Of a DNA stretch of 64,000 nt, positions 42,208 to 49,896 are shown one piece after another (within the stretch, counting starts at the first letter, position 1; each line of letters starts with the position of its first letter). The stretch covers positions 2,350,501-2,414,500 of the forward strand of contig NZ_JAPEMT010000001.1 in NCBI RefSeq assembly GCF_026342435.1. Reading direction: 5' to 3'. Both the position numbers and the translations under genes were made by a program. The notes below the pieces were generated by a model. That model was given only the letters and a program-made list of their open reading frames with translations, was not told where the DNA came from and did not search any database. Origin of the DNA: Streptomyces sp. NBC_00237. GTDB taxonomy: Bacteria > Actinomycetota > Actinomycetes > Streptomycetales > Streptomycetaceae.

Positions 42208-43641
42208 ATGCGCCGAGCAAAGATCGTCTGTACCCTGGGCCCCGCCACCGACACATACGACCAGATCAAAGCCTTGGTCGAAGCCGGAATGGACATCGCC
42301 CGCTTCAACCTCAGCCACGGCACCTACGCCGAACACGAGGAGCGATACCAGCACGTTCGCAAAGCGTCCGACGAAACCGGCCGCAGCGTCGGCATCCTCG
42401 CCGACCTTCAAGGCCCGAAGATCCGCCTCGGACGCTTCCGCGAAGGCCCCGTACTCCTTGAACGCGGCGACGACTTCACCATCACCGTCGAACCCATGGA
42501 AGGCGACCGCCACACCTGCGGCACCACCTACGACGGCCTCAACACCGACGTCACCACCGGCGAACGCATCCTCGTCGACGACGGCAAAGTCACCCTCGAA
42601 GTCACCTCCGTCGACGGCCCCCGCGTCCACACCACCGTCATCGAAGGCGGCATGGTCTCCGACCACAAGGGCCTCAACCTCCCGGGCGTCGCCGTCTCCG
42701 TCCCGGCCCTCTCCGAAAAGGACATCGAAGACCTCCGCTGGGCCCTCAACATCGGAGCGGACATCATCGCCCTCTCCTTCGTCCGCAGCGGCCGCGACAT
42801 CGAAGACGTCCACCGCATCATGCGCGAGGAGAACCGCCACCTCCCCGTCATCGCCAAGATCGAAAAGCCCCAGGCCGTCGACAACATCGACGACATCGTC
42901 GCCGCCTTCGACGGCATCATGGTGGCCCGAGGCGACCTCGGCGTCGAAATGCCCCTGGAACAAGTCCCCATCGTCCAGAAGCGAGCCATCAAACTCGCCA
43001 AGCGCAACGCCAAACCCGTCATCGTCGCCACCCAGATGCTCGACTCCATGATCGAGAACTCCCGCCCCACCCGCGCCGAAGCCTCCGACGTCGCGAACGC
43101 CGTGATCGACGGCACGGACGCGGTGATGCTGTCCGGGGAGACCAGCGTCGGCAAGTACCCCATCGAGACGGTCCGCACCATGTCCCGCATCGTCGAGGCA
43201 GCCGAAGAGGACATCCTCGCCAAGGGCCTCCCGCCCCTGACCGACCGCAACAAGCCCCGCACCCAGGGCGGCGCGGTCGCCCGAGCAGCCGCCGAAATGG
43301 GCGACTTCCTCGGCGCGAAGTTCCTCGTCGCCTTCACCCAGTCCGGCGACACGGTCAAGCGCCTCTCCCGCTACCGCTCCCCGATCCCGCTCCTGGCCTT
43401 CACCCCGGAATCCTCCACCCGCTCGCAGCTGAACCTGACGTGGGGCGTGGAGACCTTCCTCGGCCCGAAGGTCGACTCGACGGACGAGATGGTCGCCCAG
43501 GTGGACGAACAGCTCCTCCGCATCGGCCGCTGCCAGAAGGGCGACGTGGTGGTGATCACCGCAGGCTCCCCGCCCGGAATCGCAGGCTCCACGAACTTGG
43601 TGCGCATCCACCACATCGGCGAGGACGACACTCCCAAGTAG
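42208..43641 (+). CDS. pyk: Pyruvate kinase
   Basis: A 477-residue pyruvate kinase starting MRRAKIVCTLGPATDTYDQIKALVEAGMDIARFNLSHGTY. Active-site blocks: phosphate and potassium site RFNLSHG, DLQGPKIRLG, the catalytic lysine and metal ligand VIAKIEKPQAVDNIDDIVAAFDGIMVARGDLGVE (near residues 213-245), and PVIVATQMLDSM. The C-terminal allosteric domain ends HHIGEDDTPK. It converts phosphoenolpyruvate and ADP to pyruvate and ATP. A ggagg site sits only 1 nt from the ATG, which is unusually close and supports a near-leaderless start. The stop is 10 bp from the opposing LAGLIDADG gene. Confidence 0.96.
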   Translation: MRRAKIVCTLGPATDTYDQIKALVEAGMDIARFNLSHGTYAEHEERYQHVRKASDETGRSVGILADLQGPKIRLGRFREGPVLLERGDDFTITVEPMEGDRHTCGTTYDGLNTDVTTGERILVDDGKVTLEVTSVDGPRVHTTVIEGGMVSDHKGLNLPGVAVSVPALSEKDIEDLRWALNIGADIIALSFVRSGRDIEDVHRIMREENRHLPVIAKIEKPQAVDNIDDIVAAFDGIMVARGDLGVEMPLEQVPIVQKRAIKLAKRNAKPVIVATQMLDSMIENSRPTRAEASDVANAVIDGTDAVMLSGETSVGKYPIETVRTMSRIVEAAEEDILAKGLPPLTDRNKPRTQGGAVARAAAEMGDFLGAKFLVAFTQSGDTVKRLSRYRSPIPLLAFTPESSTRSQLNLTWGVETFLGPKVDSTDEMVAQVDEQLLRIGRCQKGDVVVITAGSPPGIAGSTNLVRIHHIGEDDTPK

Positions 43642-43651
43642 GCGGCTGCGT

Positions 43652-44413
43652 TCAGTACTTGGGCCCGACATGGGCGTCCATCAAGGCTACGGACGCCCGT
43701 CGGGCCACGGAGATGTTGTACGGCTGGCCGTGCCGGGTGCAGTCCTTCCACTCGACGCCCAGCGTGTCGAGGGTGTCCGTGTAGAGCTTCCGGATGTCGT
43801 CCGAGACGTTGGTGAACCAGTACCGCGGATACTCGTACCGCTTGCGCTCACCGCCCACGAGGCGGGTGGTCCAGTTCATGTTGCGACAGCCGTCTGAATG
43901 GACGAGTCCCCGGATGAACTCCCAGGGGTGGGTGTCCACGATGTCCTGTTGCCACTTTTCGAGGACGATGTGGCGCTCGTGCTTCCTGCCGGGGCCGTGT
44001 TGAGGGAAGAGAACTGGCCAGCTCTGGCTGGAGCTTGTCACGTTCACGCACCCTTGGCGTTGGACGAGATAGGCCGTGCACTCGTTGTGGACAGCGAGGA
44101 TCGCGGCCCTGCACTCCTCAATGAGTCCAGGCCAAGCATCCGCGCACGTAATGCGGAGGTAATAGCCGCTTCCTCGTGTATGCGCGCTGATGTGCCCATC
44201 TCCGAGATAGAGCCCGAGAAGGTAGCTGTACGCGGCGAGGTCATCCGGTTTGCTGCGCGGGGGAGAGCCGAGAGCGCGCGGTAGTGGGTCGATGCGCTCC
44301 AGCCAGCAGGTGATGGCGTGCCGGGATATGCCGGTCTGCTTGCTCACCGAGTTGAGGCTGCGCCCCTGGGAGACGAGAGCGAGGGCCCGTTTGCGCGTAT
44401 CAATGTCGTACAC
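43652..44413 (-). CDS. Helix-turn-helix LAGLIDADG endonuclease-like protein
   Basis: A 253-residue protein. Residues 5-42 form a helix-turn-helix (TRKRALALVSQGRSLNSVSKQTGISRHAITCWLERIDPL). Two LAGLIDADG motifs follow, YLLGLYLGDG (about 64-73) and FIRGLVHSDG (about 166-175), each keeping the acidic residue that binds the catalytic metal. The second is followed by the usual KRYEYPRYWFTNVSDDIRKLYTDTLDTLGVEWK homing-endonuclease domain. It is therefore a free-standing homing endonuclease or a WhiA-like regulator derived from one. It lies right downstream of a tRNA terminator and convergent with pyk. Its lower GC than the neighbours hints at acquisition. Confidence 0.8.
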   Translation of the reverse strand: MYDIDTRKRALALVSQGRSLNSVSKQTGISRHAITCWLERIDPLPRALGSPPRSKPDDLAAYSYLLGLYLGDGHISAHTRGSGYYLRITCADAWPGLIEECRAAILAVHNECTAYLVQRQGCVNVTSSSQSWPVLFPQHGPGRKHERHIVLEKWQQDIVDTHPWEFIRGLVHSDGCRNMNWTTRLVGGERKRYEYPRYWFTNVSDDIRKLYTDTLDTLGVEWKDCTRHGQPYNISVARRASVALMDAHVGPKY

Positions 44414-44450
44414 GGGGTCGATCTTGCGTGCGTGCTGCGTCCCAGGTACG

Positions 44451-44490
44451 AAAAAGGCGACACGCTCACACGTTCGTGTGGAGTGTCGCC
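44451..44490 (-). terminator. Intrinsic terminator with U-tract downstream of the tRNA
   Basis: On the minus strand GGCGACACTCCACACG-AACG... closes with ...GTGTCGCC, followed by TTTTT (44455 to 44451). The stem of 8 bp plus an inner CACACG/CGTGTG stem and a true U-run make the clearest intrinsic terminator in the window. It ends the tRNA transcript about 33 nt past its 3' end, before the LAGLIDADG gene. Confidence 0.9.
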
Positions 44491-44522
44491 ATTCTCACGC
44501 GACCTTGGAATCGAAGGTCAAG

Positions 44523-44597
44523 TGCCCCGAGTGGGATTCGAACCCACACTGTCGGTGGTTTGAGCACCGCTTCTCTGACCAGTTGGAATACCGGGGC
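44523..44597 (-). tRNA. tRNA with CAA (Leu) anticodon, class I shape
   Basis: Minus-strand sequence begins GCCCCGGTATTCCAACTGG. The acceptor stem GCCCCGG pairs with TCGGGGC (one G-T). The D arm has a short stem TTC/GAA with CTGGTC in the loop; the anticodon stem CGGTG/CACCG holds loop CTCAAAC, anticodon CAA. The T arm is GTGGG-TTCGAAT-CCCAC. The discriminator is A and CCA is not encoded. The variable region between the anticodon and T stems is only ACAGT (5 nt), whereas bacterial Leu tRNAs have a long extra arm. A TGCC...CGGGG pairing is intact, so it is not obviously dead. It has its own U-tract terminator. Confidence 0.85.
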
Positions 44598-44695
44598 CTA
44601 ATGAATCGAAGGTAGACGGTCACCCGCCGTGCCCTCACCATACCGCAGCTAGGTAGGCTCTTGGAAAGCAGTTCCCGCCCGTAATGAGGAGCCCC

Positions 44696-45352
44696 GTGAC
44701 CACCCCCGAGTCGCCCCAGCCGCCCGTCGCCGACGACGACAAGTCGCACGTTCCGCCGCTGACGACCCGCGTCGTCATCGCCGAGGACGAAGCCCTCATC
44801 CGGCTCGACCTCAAGGAGATGCTGGAGGAAGAGGGCTACTCGGTCGTCGGCGAGGCCGGTGACGGCGCGAAGGCCGTCGAGCTGGCCCGGGAGCACAAGC
44901 CGGACCTGGTCATCCTCGACGTGAAGATGCCCGTCCTGGACGGCATCTCCGCCGCCGAGCAGATCGCCGCCGAGTCCATCGCCCCGGTCCTGATGCTCAC
45001 GGCGTTCTCGCAGCGCGACCTGGTGGAGCGGGCGCGGGACGCAGGCGCGATGGCGTACCTCGTGAAGCCCTTCAGCAAGAGCGACGTCGTCCCGGCGATC
45101 GAGATGGCCGTCTCGCGTTTCGCGGAGCTGAAGACGCTGGAGAACGAGGTCGCGGACCTCACCCTGCGCCTGGAGACGCGCAAGCTCGTCGACCGGGCGA
45201 AGTCGATTCTTCAGACGCAGTACGGGCTGACGGAGCCCGCCGCGTTCCGGTGGATCCAGAAGACGTCGATGGACCGCCGTCTGTCCATGCAGCAGGTCGC
45301 GGAGGCGGTCATCGAGGACGCCGAGGAGAAGAAGGCGGCCAAGGAGCAGTAG
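44696..45352 (+). CDS. ANTAR-domain response regulator (PdtaR-like)
   Basis: A 218-residue two-domain regulator. The GTG at 44696 follows atgaggag at a good distance. Receiver domain (about residues 25-140): VVIAEDEALIRLDLKEML, phospho-acceptor Asp in DLVILDVKMPVLDG, conserved Thr/Lys in LMLTAFS and AYLVKPFS. A coiled-coil linker leads to a C-terminal RNA-binding ANTAR domain (LETRKLVDRAKSILQTQYGLTEPAAFRWIQKTSMDRRLSMQQVAEAVI). ANTAR proteins bind paired hexanucleotide loops in mRNA to prevent termination. The cognate kinase is not adjacent. It lies between the tRNA and the liv operon; a 19-bp terminator follows. Confidence 0.93.
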   Translation: MTTPESPQPPVADDDKSHVPPLTTRVVIAEDEALIRLDLKEMLEEEGYSVVGEAGDGAKAVELAREHKPDLVILDVKMPVLDGISAAEQIAAESIAPVLMLTAFSQRDLVERARDAGAMAYLVKPFSKSDVVPAIEMAVSRFAELKTLENEVADLTLRLETRKLVDRAKSILQTQYGLTEPAAFRWIQKTSMDRRLSMQQVAEAVIEDAEEKKAAKEQ

Positions 45353-45383
45353 GCCCCGCACGACGTAGAGACGTAGAGACGCA

Positions 45384-45429
45384 GAAGAGGCCCGCCCCGC
45401 GTGAGTAAGTACGCGGGGCGGGCCTCTTC
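45384..45429. terminator. Strong terminator between convergent units
   Basis: A perfect 19-bp stem (45384-45402 with 45411-45429, GAAGAGGCCCGCCCCGCGT) and an 8-nt loop GAGTAAGT between the ANTAR gene and livF; each side ends in TTC, serving both directions. Confidence 0.9.
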
Positions 45430-45453
45430 GTGTCCGTAAGCGGCGTCAGGCCA

Positions 45454-46170
45454 TCAGTCCTCGCCGAGGTACGCCTTGCGGACGCTCTCGTCGTGGAGGA
45501 GGTTGTCGCCGGTGCCGGAGAGGACGATCTTGCCGATCTCCATGACGTGGCCCTGGTCGGCGAGGGAGAGCGCCGCTTGGGCGTTCTGTTCGACGAGCAG
45601 GATGGTGGTGCCGGTGGAGCGGAGTTCGACGATGGTCGCCATGATCTTCTGCATCATGATCGGAGAGAGGCCCATGGAGGGCTCGTCGAGCATGAGGAGT
45701 TTGGGCCGGGACATCATGGCGCGGCCCATGGCGAGCATTTGCTGCTCACCGCCGGAGAGGGTGCCTGCGGCCTGCTTGCGGCGTTCCCCGAGGATGGGGA
45801 AGAGGTCGTAGGCGCGCTGGATGTCCTTCTGGATGCCCTCTTTGTCGCTGCGGAGGAAGGCTCCGAGCTGGAGGTTTTCGGTGATCGTCAGCCGGGGGAA
45901 GATGTGGCGGCCCTCGGGGGAGTGGGCGAGGCCCAGGGAGACGATCTTGTGGGCGGGTATGCCGTCGAGGGGTTTGCCGTCGAAGGTGATGTGGCCGCCG
46001 GACGGTTTGAGGAGTCCGGAGAGGGTGCGCAGGGTGGTGGTCTTGCCTGCGCCGTTGGTGCCGATGAGGGTGACGACCTGGCCCTCTTCGACGCTGAAGG
46101 AGATGCCCTTGACGGCTTCGATCTTGCCGTAGGCGACGCGGAGGTCCTCGACCTCCAGAAGGGCGGTCAC
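45454..46170 (-). CDS. livF: Branched-chain amino acid ABC transporter ATPase LivF
   Basis: A 238-residue ABC ATPase: Walker A LIGTNGAGKTTTLRTL (near residue 36), Q-loop, signature GTLSGGEQQMLAMGRAMM, Walker B LLMLDEPSMGLSP, H-loop LVEQNA. The HSPEGRHIFPRLTITENLQLGAF block and its short form identify LivF rather than LivG. A GTG start overlaps the livG stop (GTGA). It is the last gene of livKHMGF and energises uptake together with LivG. Confidence 0.95.
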   Translation of the reverse strand: MTALLEVEDLRVAYGKIEAVKGISFSVEEGQVVTLIGTNGAGKTTTLRTLSGLLKPSGGHITFDGKPLDGIPAHKIVSLGLAHSPEGRHIFPRLTITENLQLGAFLRSDKEGIQKDIQRAYDLFPILGERRKQAAGTLSGGEQQMLAMGRAMMSRPKLLMLDEPSMGLSPIMMQKIMATIVELRSTGTTILLVEQNAQAALSLADQGHVMEIGKIVLSGTGDNLLHDESVRKAYLGED

Positions 46171-47069
46171 GGGGTGTCTCCTTCGGTGCGGTCCGTGCGG
46201 GTGGTGCTGGTCGTGTCCGCTTGGGCGTCCGCTTCCGCCGCGGCGACTTCGGCGGCTTCTTCGGCGCCGGGGGCGCCTTCGAAGGGGGTGCCGAGGTAGG
46301 CGGCGACGACGCGTTCGTCGCTCTGGACGACGTCGGGGGTGCCTTCGACGAGTTTTTCGCCCTGGACGAGGCAGGCGACGCGGTCGCAGAGGTTGAAGAT
46401 GAAGCGCATGTCGTGCTCGATGACGAGTACGGCGATGCCTTGGTCGCGGATGGCGAAGATGAGTTCTTCGGCGGCGCGGGTTTCCTGCGGGTTCATGCCT
46501 GCGGTGGGCTCGTCGAGGAGCAGCAGGCCGGGGTCGCTGGCGAGTGCGCGGGCGATTTCGAGCTTGCGTTGTTCGCCGTAGGGGAGGTTGCGGGAGAGGT
46601 GGTCGGCCTTGTGGGCGAGGCCGATGAATTCCAGCAGTTCCATGGCGCGGGCGTGGGATGCGGCTTCGGCTTTTTTGAAGCCGGGGCCGCGGAGGAGGGC
46701 GGAGAAGAGGCCCTCTTTGGTGCGGGTGTGGCGGCCGACGAGGACGTTTTCCAGAACGGTCATGTTGGAGAAGAGGCGGATGTTCTGGAAGGTGCGGGCG
46801 ATGCCTGCCTGGGTGACGAGGTGGGGCTTGGGTGGCAGGACGGTGCCTTTGTAGCTGACCTTGCCTTCGGTGGGGACGTAGAGCCCGGTGAGGCAGTTGA
46901 AGAAGGTGGTCTTGCCGGCGCCGTTGGGTCCGATGAGGCCGACGATTTCGCCGGTGTTGACTTGGAGGTCGACGCTGCGGACGGCGGTGAGGCCGCCGAA
47001 GCGCATGGTGACGCCGCTGGCGTCGAGGACGGTCGTGGTGGTGGCTGTGGGAGTTGCCATGGTGTTCAC
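46167..47069 (-). CDS. livG: Branched-chain amino acid ABC transporter ATPase LivG
   Basis: A 300-residue ABC ATPase. Walker A is GLIGPNGAGKTTFFNCLTGLY, the signature LPYGEQRKLEIARALAS, Walker B LLLLDEPTAGMNPQE, and the C-terminal block VLVIEHDMRFIFNLCDRVACLVQGEKLVEGTPDVVQSDERVVAAYLG is that of LivG. The last 40 residues are an Ala/Glu/Asp/Thr tail (AEEAAEVAAAEADAQADTTSTTRTD) not found in most relatives. The GTG at 47069 overlaps livM (GTGA); an ATG nine bases later is the alternative. It partners with LivF. Confidence 0.94.
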   Translation of the reverse strand: MNTMATPTATTTTVLDASGVTMRFGGLTAVRSVDLQVNTGEIVGLIGPNGAGKTTFFNCLTGLYVPTEGKVSYKGTVLPPKPHLVTQAGIARTFQNIRLFSNMTVLENVLVGRHTRTKEGLFSALLRGPGFKKAEAASHARAMELLEFIGLAHKADHLSRNLPYGEQRKLEIARALASDPGLLLLDEPTAGMNPQETRAAEELIFAIRDQGIAVLVIEHDMRFIFNLCDRVACLVQGEKLVEGTPDVVQSDERVVAAYLGTPFEGAPGAEEAAEVAAAEADAQADTTSTTRTDRTEGDTP

Positions 47070-48871
47070 GCCCCCGCCTTCGTGACGCCGGTGCCGGTGC
47101 CGGTCAGGGTGTCGTCCGGTGTGGCGAGTTGGTCTGTTTCGTGGAATTCGAGTTTCTTGCGGCGGTCGGCGACGAGTCCTTCCGGCTTGAAGCGCATCAG
47201 GAGGATGAGGGCGAGTCCGAAGAGGACGAGCTGGTAGTCCTGCATGAAGGCGAGTTTGGCCGGGATGAGGTAGAGGAGTGCCGCGCCGATGAGGGGTCCC
47301 GCGATGGTGCCCATGCCGCCGAGGATGACGGCGGCGAGGAGGAACGCGGAGTTGGGGGCGACGGATCCGGCGAACTGGTACTGCTCGGGGGTGACGCTCA
47401 TGCCGAGGTGTGCCTGGACGGATCCGGCGAAGCCTGCGAGGGCGGCGCCGAGGGCGAAGGCCATGAGTTTGAGGCGGAAGCCGTTGATGCCCATGGCGGT
47501 GGCGGCGGTTTCGTCTTCGCGGATGGCGACCCAGGCGCGGCCGATGCGGGATTCGGCGGAGCGTCGGAAGACGAGGACGACGATGACGGTGAAGAGGAGC
47601 ATCAGCAGGAAGTAGTTGGCTGACCTGGTGAGGGTGAAGCCGAGTACGTCGTGTTGGATGCCGAGGTCGAACCCGAAGATGTTGAGGTCGGGGACGTTGG
47701 TGATGCCGTTGGATCCGTTGGTGATGTCGGGTCCGGAGGTGCCGTTGAGGTTGAGGACGGTGATGCGGAAGATTTCGCCGAAGCCGAGGGTGACGATGGC
47801 GAGGTAGTCGCCTCGGAGTCTCAGGGTCGGTGCGCCGATGATGACGCCGAAGAGGAGTGAGGCGGCTGCTCCGGCGAGTGCGGCTGCCCAGAAGGGGAAC
47901 TTGACGTCGAAGGCGGAGCTGGCGGTGCCGGAGACGAGGGCCGCGGTGTAGGCGCCGACGCCGAGGAAGGCGACGTATCCGAGGTCGAGGAGTCCGGCGA
48001 GGCCGACGACGACGTTGAGGCCGAGGGCGACGGTGGCGAAGATGAGGACCTGGGCGCCGATGAGGGCGTACTGGTCGTTGGTCTGGGTGAAGGGGAAGCA
48101 GATCGCTGCGGCCAGGGCGGCGAGCATGGCGACCTTGCGGTGTTTGCCTGCGAGCTGGCTGGTGCGGCGGGGGAGTCCTGCTTTGCCGAGTGCGGCGAAC
48201 GTGAAGCCGACGGTGATGAGGAACCCGATGAAGAGTTCGGGGTACTCGATGTCGATGCCGTAGGCGAAGACGAAGAGGCCGAAGGCGAACACGGCGGTGA
48301 TGACGAGGATTTCGGCCCAGCCGGGGAGTGCCTTGGGGGTGCTGGGGGCGGGTGCCCTGAGGCTGTTGCGGAAGCGTCCCCAGAAGGTGGTGGGGAGGTC
48401 TTCGGCGGGTGTGTCGTCGGGGAGTGCGAAGGCGCCGATGGTGGCGATGAGTGCGCCGACGCCGGAGATCCAGGCTCCGGGGTCGAGGTTGACGAGTCCG
48501 CCGAGTACGACGGAGATGGCGCCCATGGTGAAGCCGACGGTGCCGAGGGTGCCGAGGGCGAGGAGGCGCACGGGGCTGTTGGTGCCGCCGGGGGTGAGCC
48601 AGCGCAGGCCCTTCACTCCGTACCCGGAGAGGGTGAAGAGGAGGGTGAGGAGGGCGGCGGCGAGGGTGAGGGTCTGGAGTCCGCCGGGGTAGCCGGTGAC
48701 GGTGAGGTTGCCGGGGAATTCCTGGCTCCAGGTCCAGGCGAGGAAGGTGCCGACGAGGGCGAGGGCGGAGCCTGCGAGGGCGGTGATCCGGGCGGTGTTC
48801 GCGGGGAGCGGGATCAGGGGGGTGCCGCCGGTGGCGGTGTCCTTGGTGAGGTTGGTGGTCATGGTGCTCAC
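47066..48871 (-). CDS. livM: Branched-chain amino acid ABC transporter permease LivM
   Basis: A 601-residue permease starting at a GTG that overlaps the livH stop. The C-terminal 350 residues are the LivM core (VVVGLAGLLDLGYVAFLGVGAYTAAL, APTLRLRGDYLAIVTLGFGEIFRI, SRIGRAWVAIREDETAATAMGING, LPGGMGTIAG-like GGMGTIAGPLIGAALLYLIP). The first 200 residues are an extra membrane domain with about six hydrophobic segments and charged loops, so the protein is nearly twice the E. coli length. Such long LivM proteins are usual in Streptomyces. It forms the pore with LivH. Confidence 0.92.
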   Translation of the reverse strand: MSTMTTNLTKDTATGGTPLIPLPANTARITALAGSALALVGTFLAWTWSQEFPGNLTVTGYPGGLQTLTLAAALLTLLFTLSGYGVKGLRWLTPGGTNSPVRLLALGTLGTVGFTMGAISVVLGGLVNLDPGAWISGVGALIATIGAFALPDDTPAEDLPTTFWGRFRNSLRAPAPSTPKALPGWAEILVITAVFAFGLFVFAYGIDIEYPELFIGFLITVGFTFAALGKAGLPRRTSQLAGKHRKVAMLAALAAAICFPFTQTNDQYALIGAQVLIFATVALGLNVVVGLAGLLDLGYVAFLGVGAYTAALVSGTASSAFDVKFPFWAAALAGAAASLLFGVIIGAPTLRLRGDYLAIVTLGFGEIFRITVLNLNGTSGPDITNGSNGITNVPDLNIFGFDLGIQHDVLGFTLTRSANYFLLMLLFTVIVVLVFRRSAESRIGRAWVAIREDETAATAMGINGFRLKLMAFALGAALAGFAGSVQAHLGMSVTPEQYQFAGSVAPNSAFLLAAVILGGMGTIAGPLIGAALLYLIPAKLAFMQDYQLVLFGLALILLMRFKPEGLVADRRKKLEFHETDQLATPDDTLTGTGTGVTKAGA

Positions 48872-49797
48872 GCCCGATCCGCGACGCGCTCGCCGAGCAG
48901 GCCCTGGGGCCTGACGAGGAGGACGATGATGAGGAGGCTGAAGGCCCAGACGTCTTTCCAGCCGCCTCCGCCGAAGAGTTCCATGCCGGGGATTTCGGCG
49001 ATGTATCCGGTGGCGAGGGCTTCGGCGACGCCGAGGACGAGGCCGCCGAGCATGGCTCCGTAGATGTTGCCGATGCCGCCGAGGACGGCTGCGGTGAAGG
49101 CTTTGAGGCCGAGGAGGAAGCCCATGCGGAAGCTGACTTGGCCGTTGTGGAGGCCGTAGCCGACGGCTGCGATGGCGGCGAAGGCGGCGCCGATCGCGAA
49201 GGCGGTGACGATGATGCGGTCGGTGTTGATGCCCATGAGCTTGGCGGTGTCGGGGTCCTGCGCGGTGGCCTGCATGCCTCGGCCGGTGCGGGTCTTGTTG
49301 ACGAAGACGCCGAGGACGATCATGGAGAGCGGGGCGGCGATGAGGAGGAAGATGCCGCCGGGCTGGAGGTTGGCGCCGAGGAGGCTGACGGCTTCGCCCT
49401 TGAGCTGGGGGAAGACGTGGTCCTTCTTGGCGTCGGGGTACCACTGCCAGACGAGTTGCTGGAGAACGATGGAGAGCCCGATCGCGGTGATCAGGGGGGC
49501 CAGCCGTGGTGCGCCTCGCAGGGGGCGGTAGGCGAAGCGTTCCGCGGCGGTCGCCACGGCGACGGAGACGACCATTCCGCCGAGGATCATGAGCGGGATC
49601 GCCGCGCCGAGGGAGAACCCGGCGGGCAGTATCAGGTAGACGGTCAGGGCGCCGAAGCCGCCGACCATGAATATCTCGCCGTGGGCGAAGTTGATGAGCT
49701 GGACAATGCCGTAGACCATCGTGTAGCCGATCGCGATGAGACCGTACATCGCGCCGAGGATGAGTCCATTGGCCAGCTGTTGCGGCAGTTCGTGCAC
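48868..49797 (-). CDS. livH: Branched-chain amino acid ABC transporter permease LivH
   Basis: A 309-residue permease starting at a GTG (VHELPQQLANGLILGAMYGLIAIGYTMVYGIVQLINFAHGEIFMVGGF). About eight hydrophobic segments. The conserved AQDPDTAKLMGINTDRIIVTAFAIGAAFAAIAAV and AFTAAVLGGIGNIYGAMLGG blocks place it in the LivH family. It follows livK by 100 bp and overlaps livM by 4 nt. Confidence 0.93.
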   Translation of the reverse strand: MHELPQQLANGLILGAMYGLIAIGYTMVYGIVQLINFAHGEIFMVGGFGALTVYLILPAGFSLGAAIPLMILGGMVVSVAVATAAERFAYRPLRGAPRLAPLITAIGLSIVLQQLVWQWYPDAKKDHVFPQLKGEAVSLLGANLQPGGIFLLIAAPLSMIVLGVFVNKTRTGRGMQATAQDPDTAKLMGINTDRIIVTAFAIGAAFAAIAAVGYGLHNGQVSFRMGFLLGLKAFTAAVLGGIGNIYGAMLGGLVLGVAEALATGYIAEIPGMELFGGGGWKDVWAFSLLIIVLLVRPQGLLGERVADRA

Positions 49798-49896
49798 CGC
49801 AGGGCCTCCGTCAGTGGTTCGGAATATGGCACCGCGCGGGAGCGCTGGTGGCGCGCCCGCGCGGTCTGGGGGTGTGGCGTCGAGCGAGAGCCGTGG

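Noticed and set aside
44523..44597. tRNA-linked attachment site of an integrated element
   Set aside because: The tRNA 3' end is followed by its own terminator, no integrase is nearby and no direct repeat of the tRNA end was seen.
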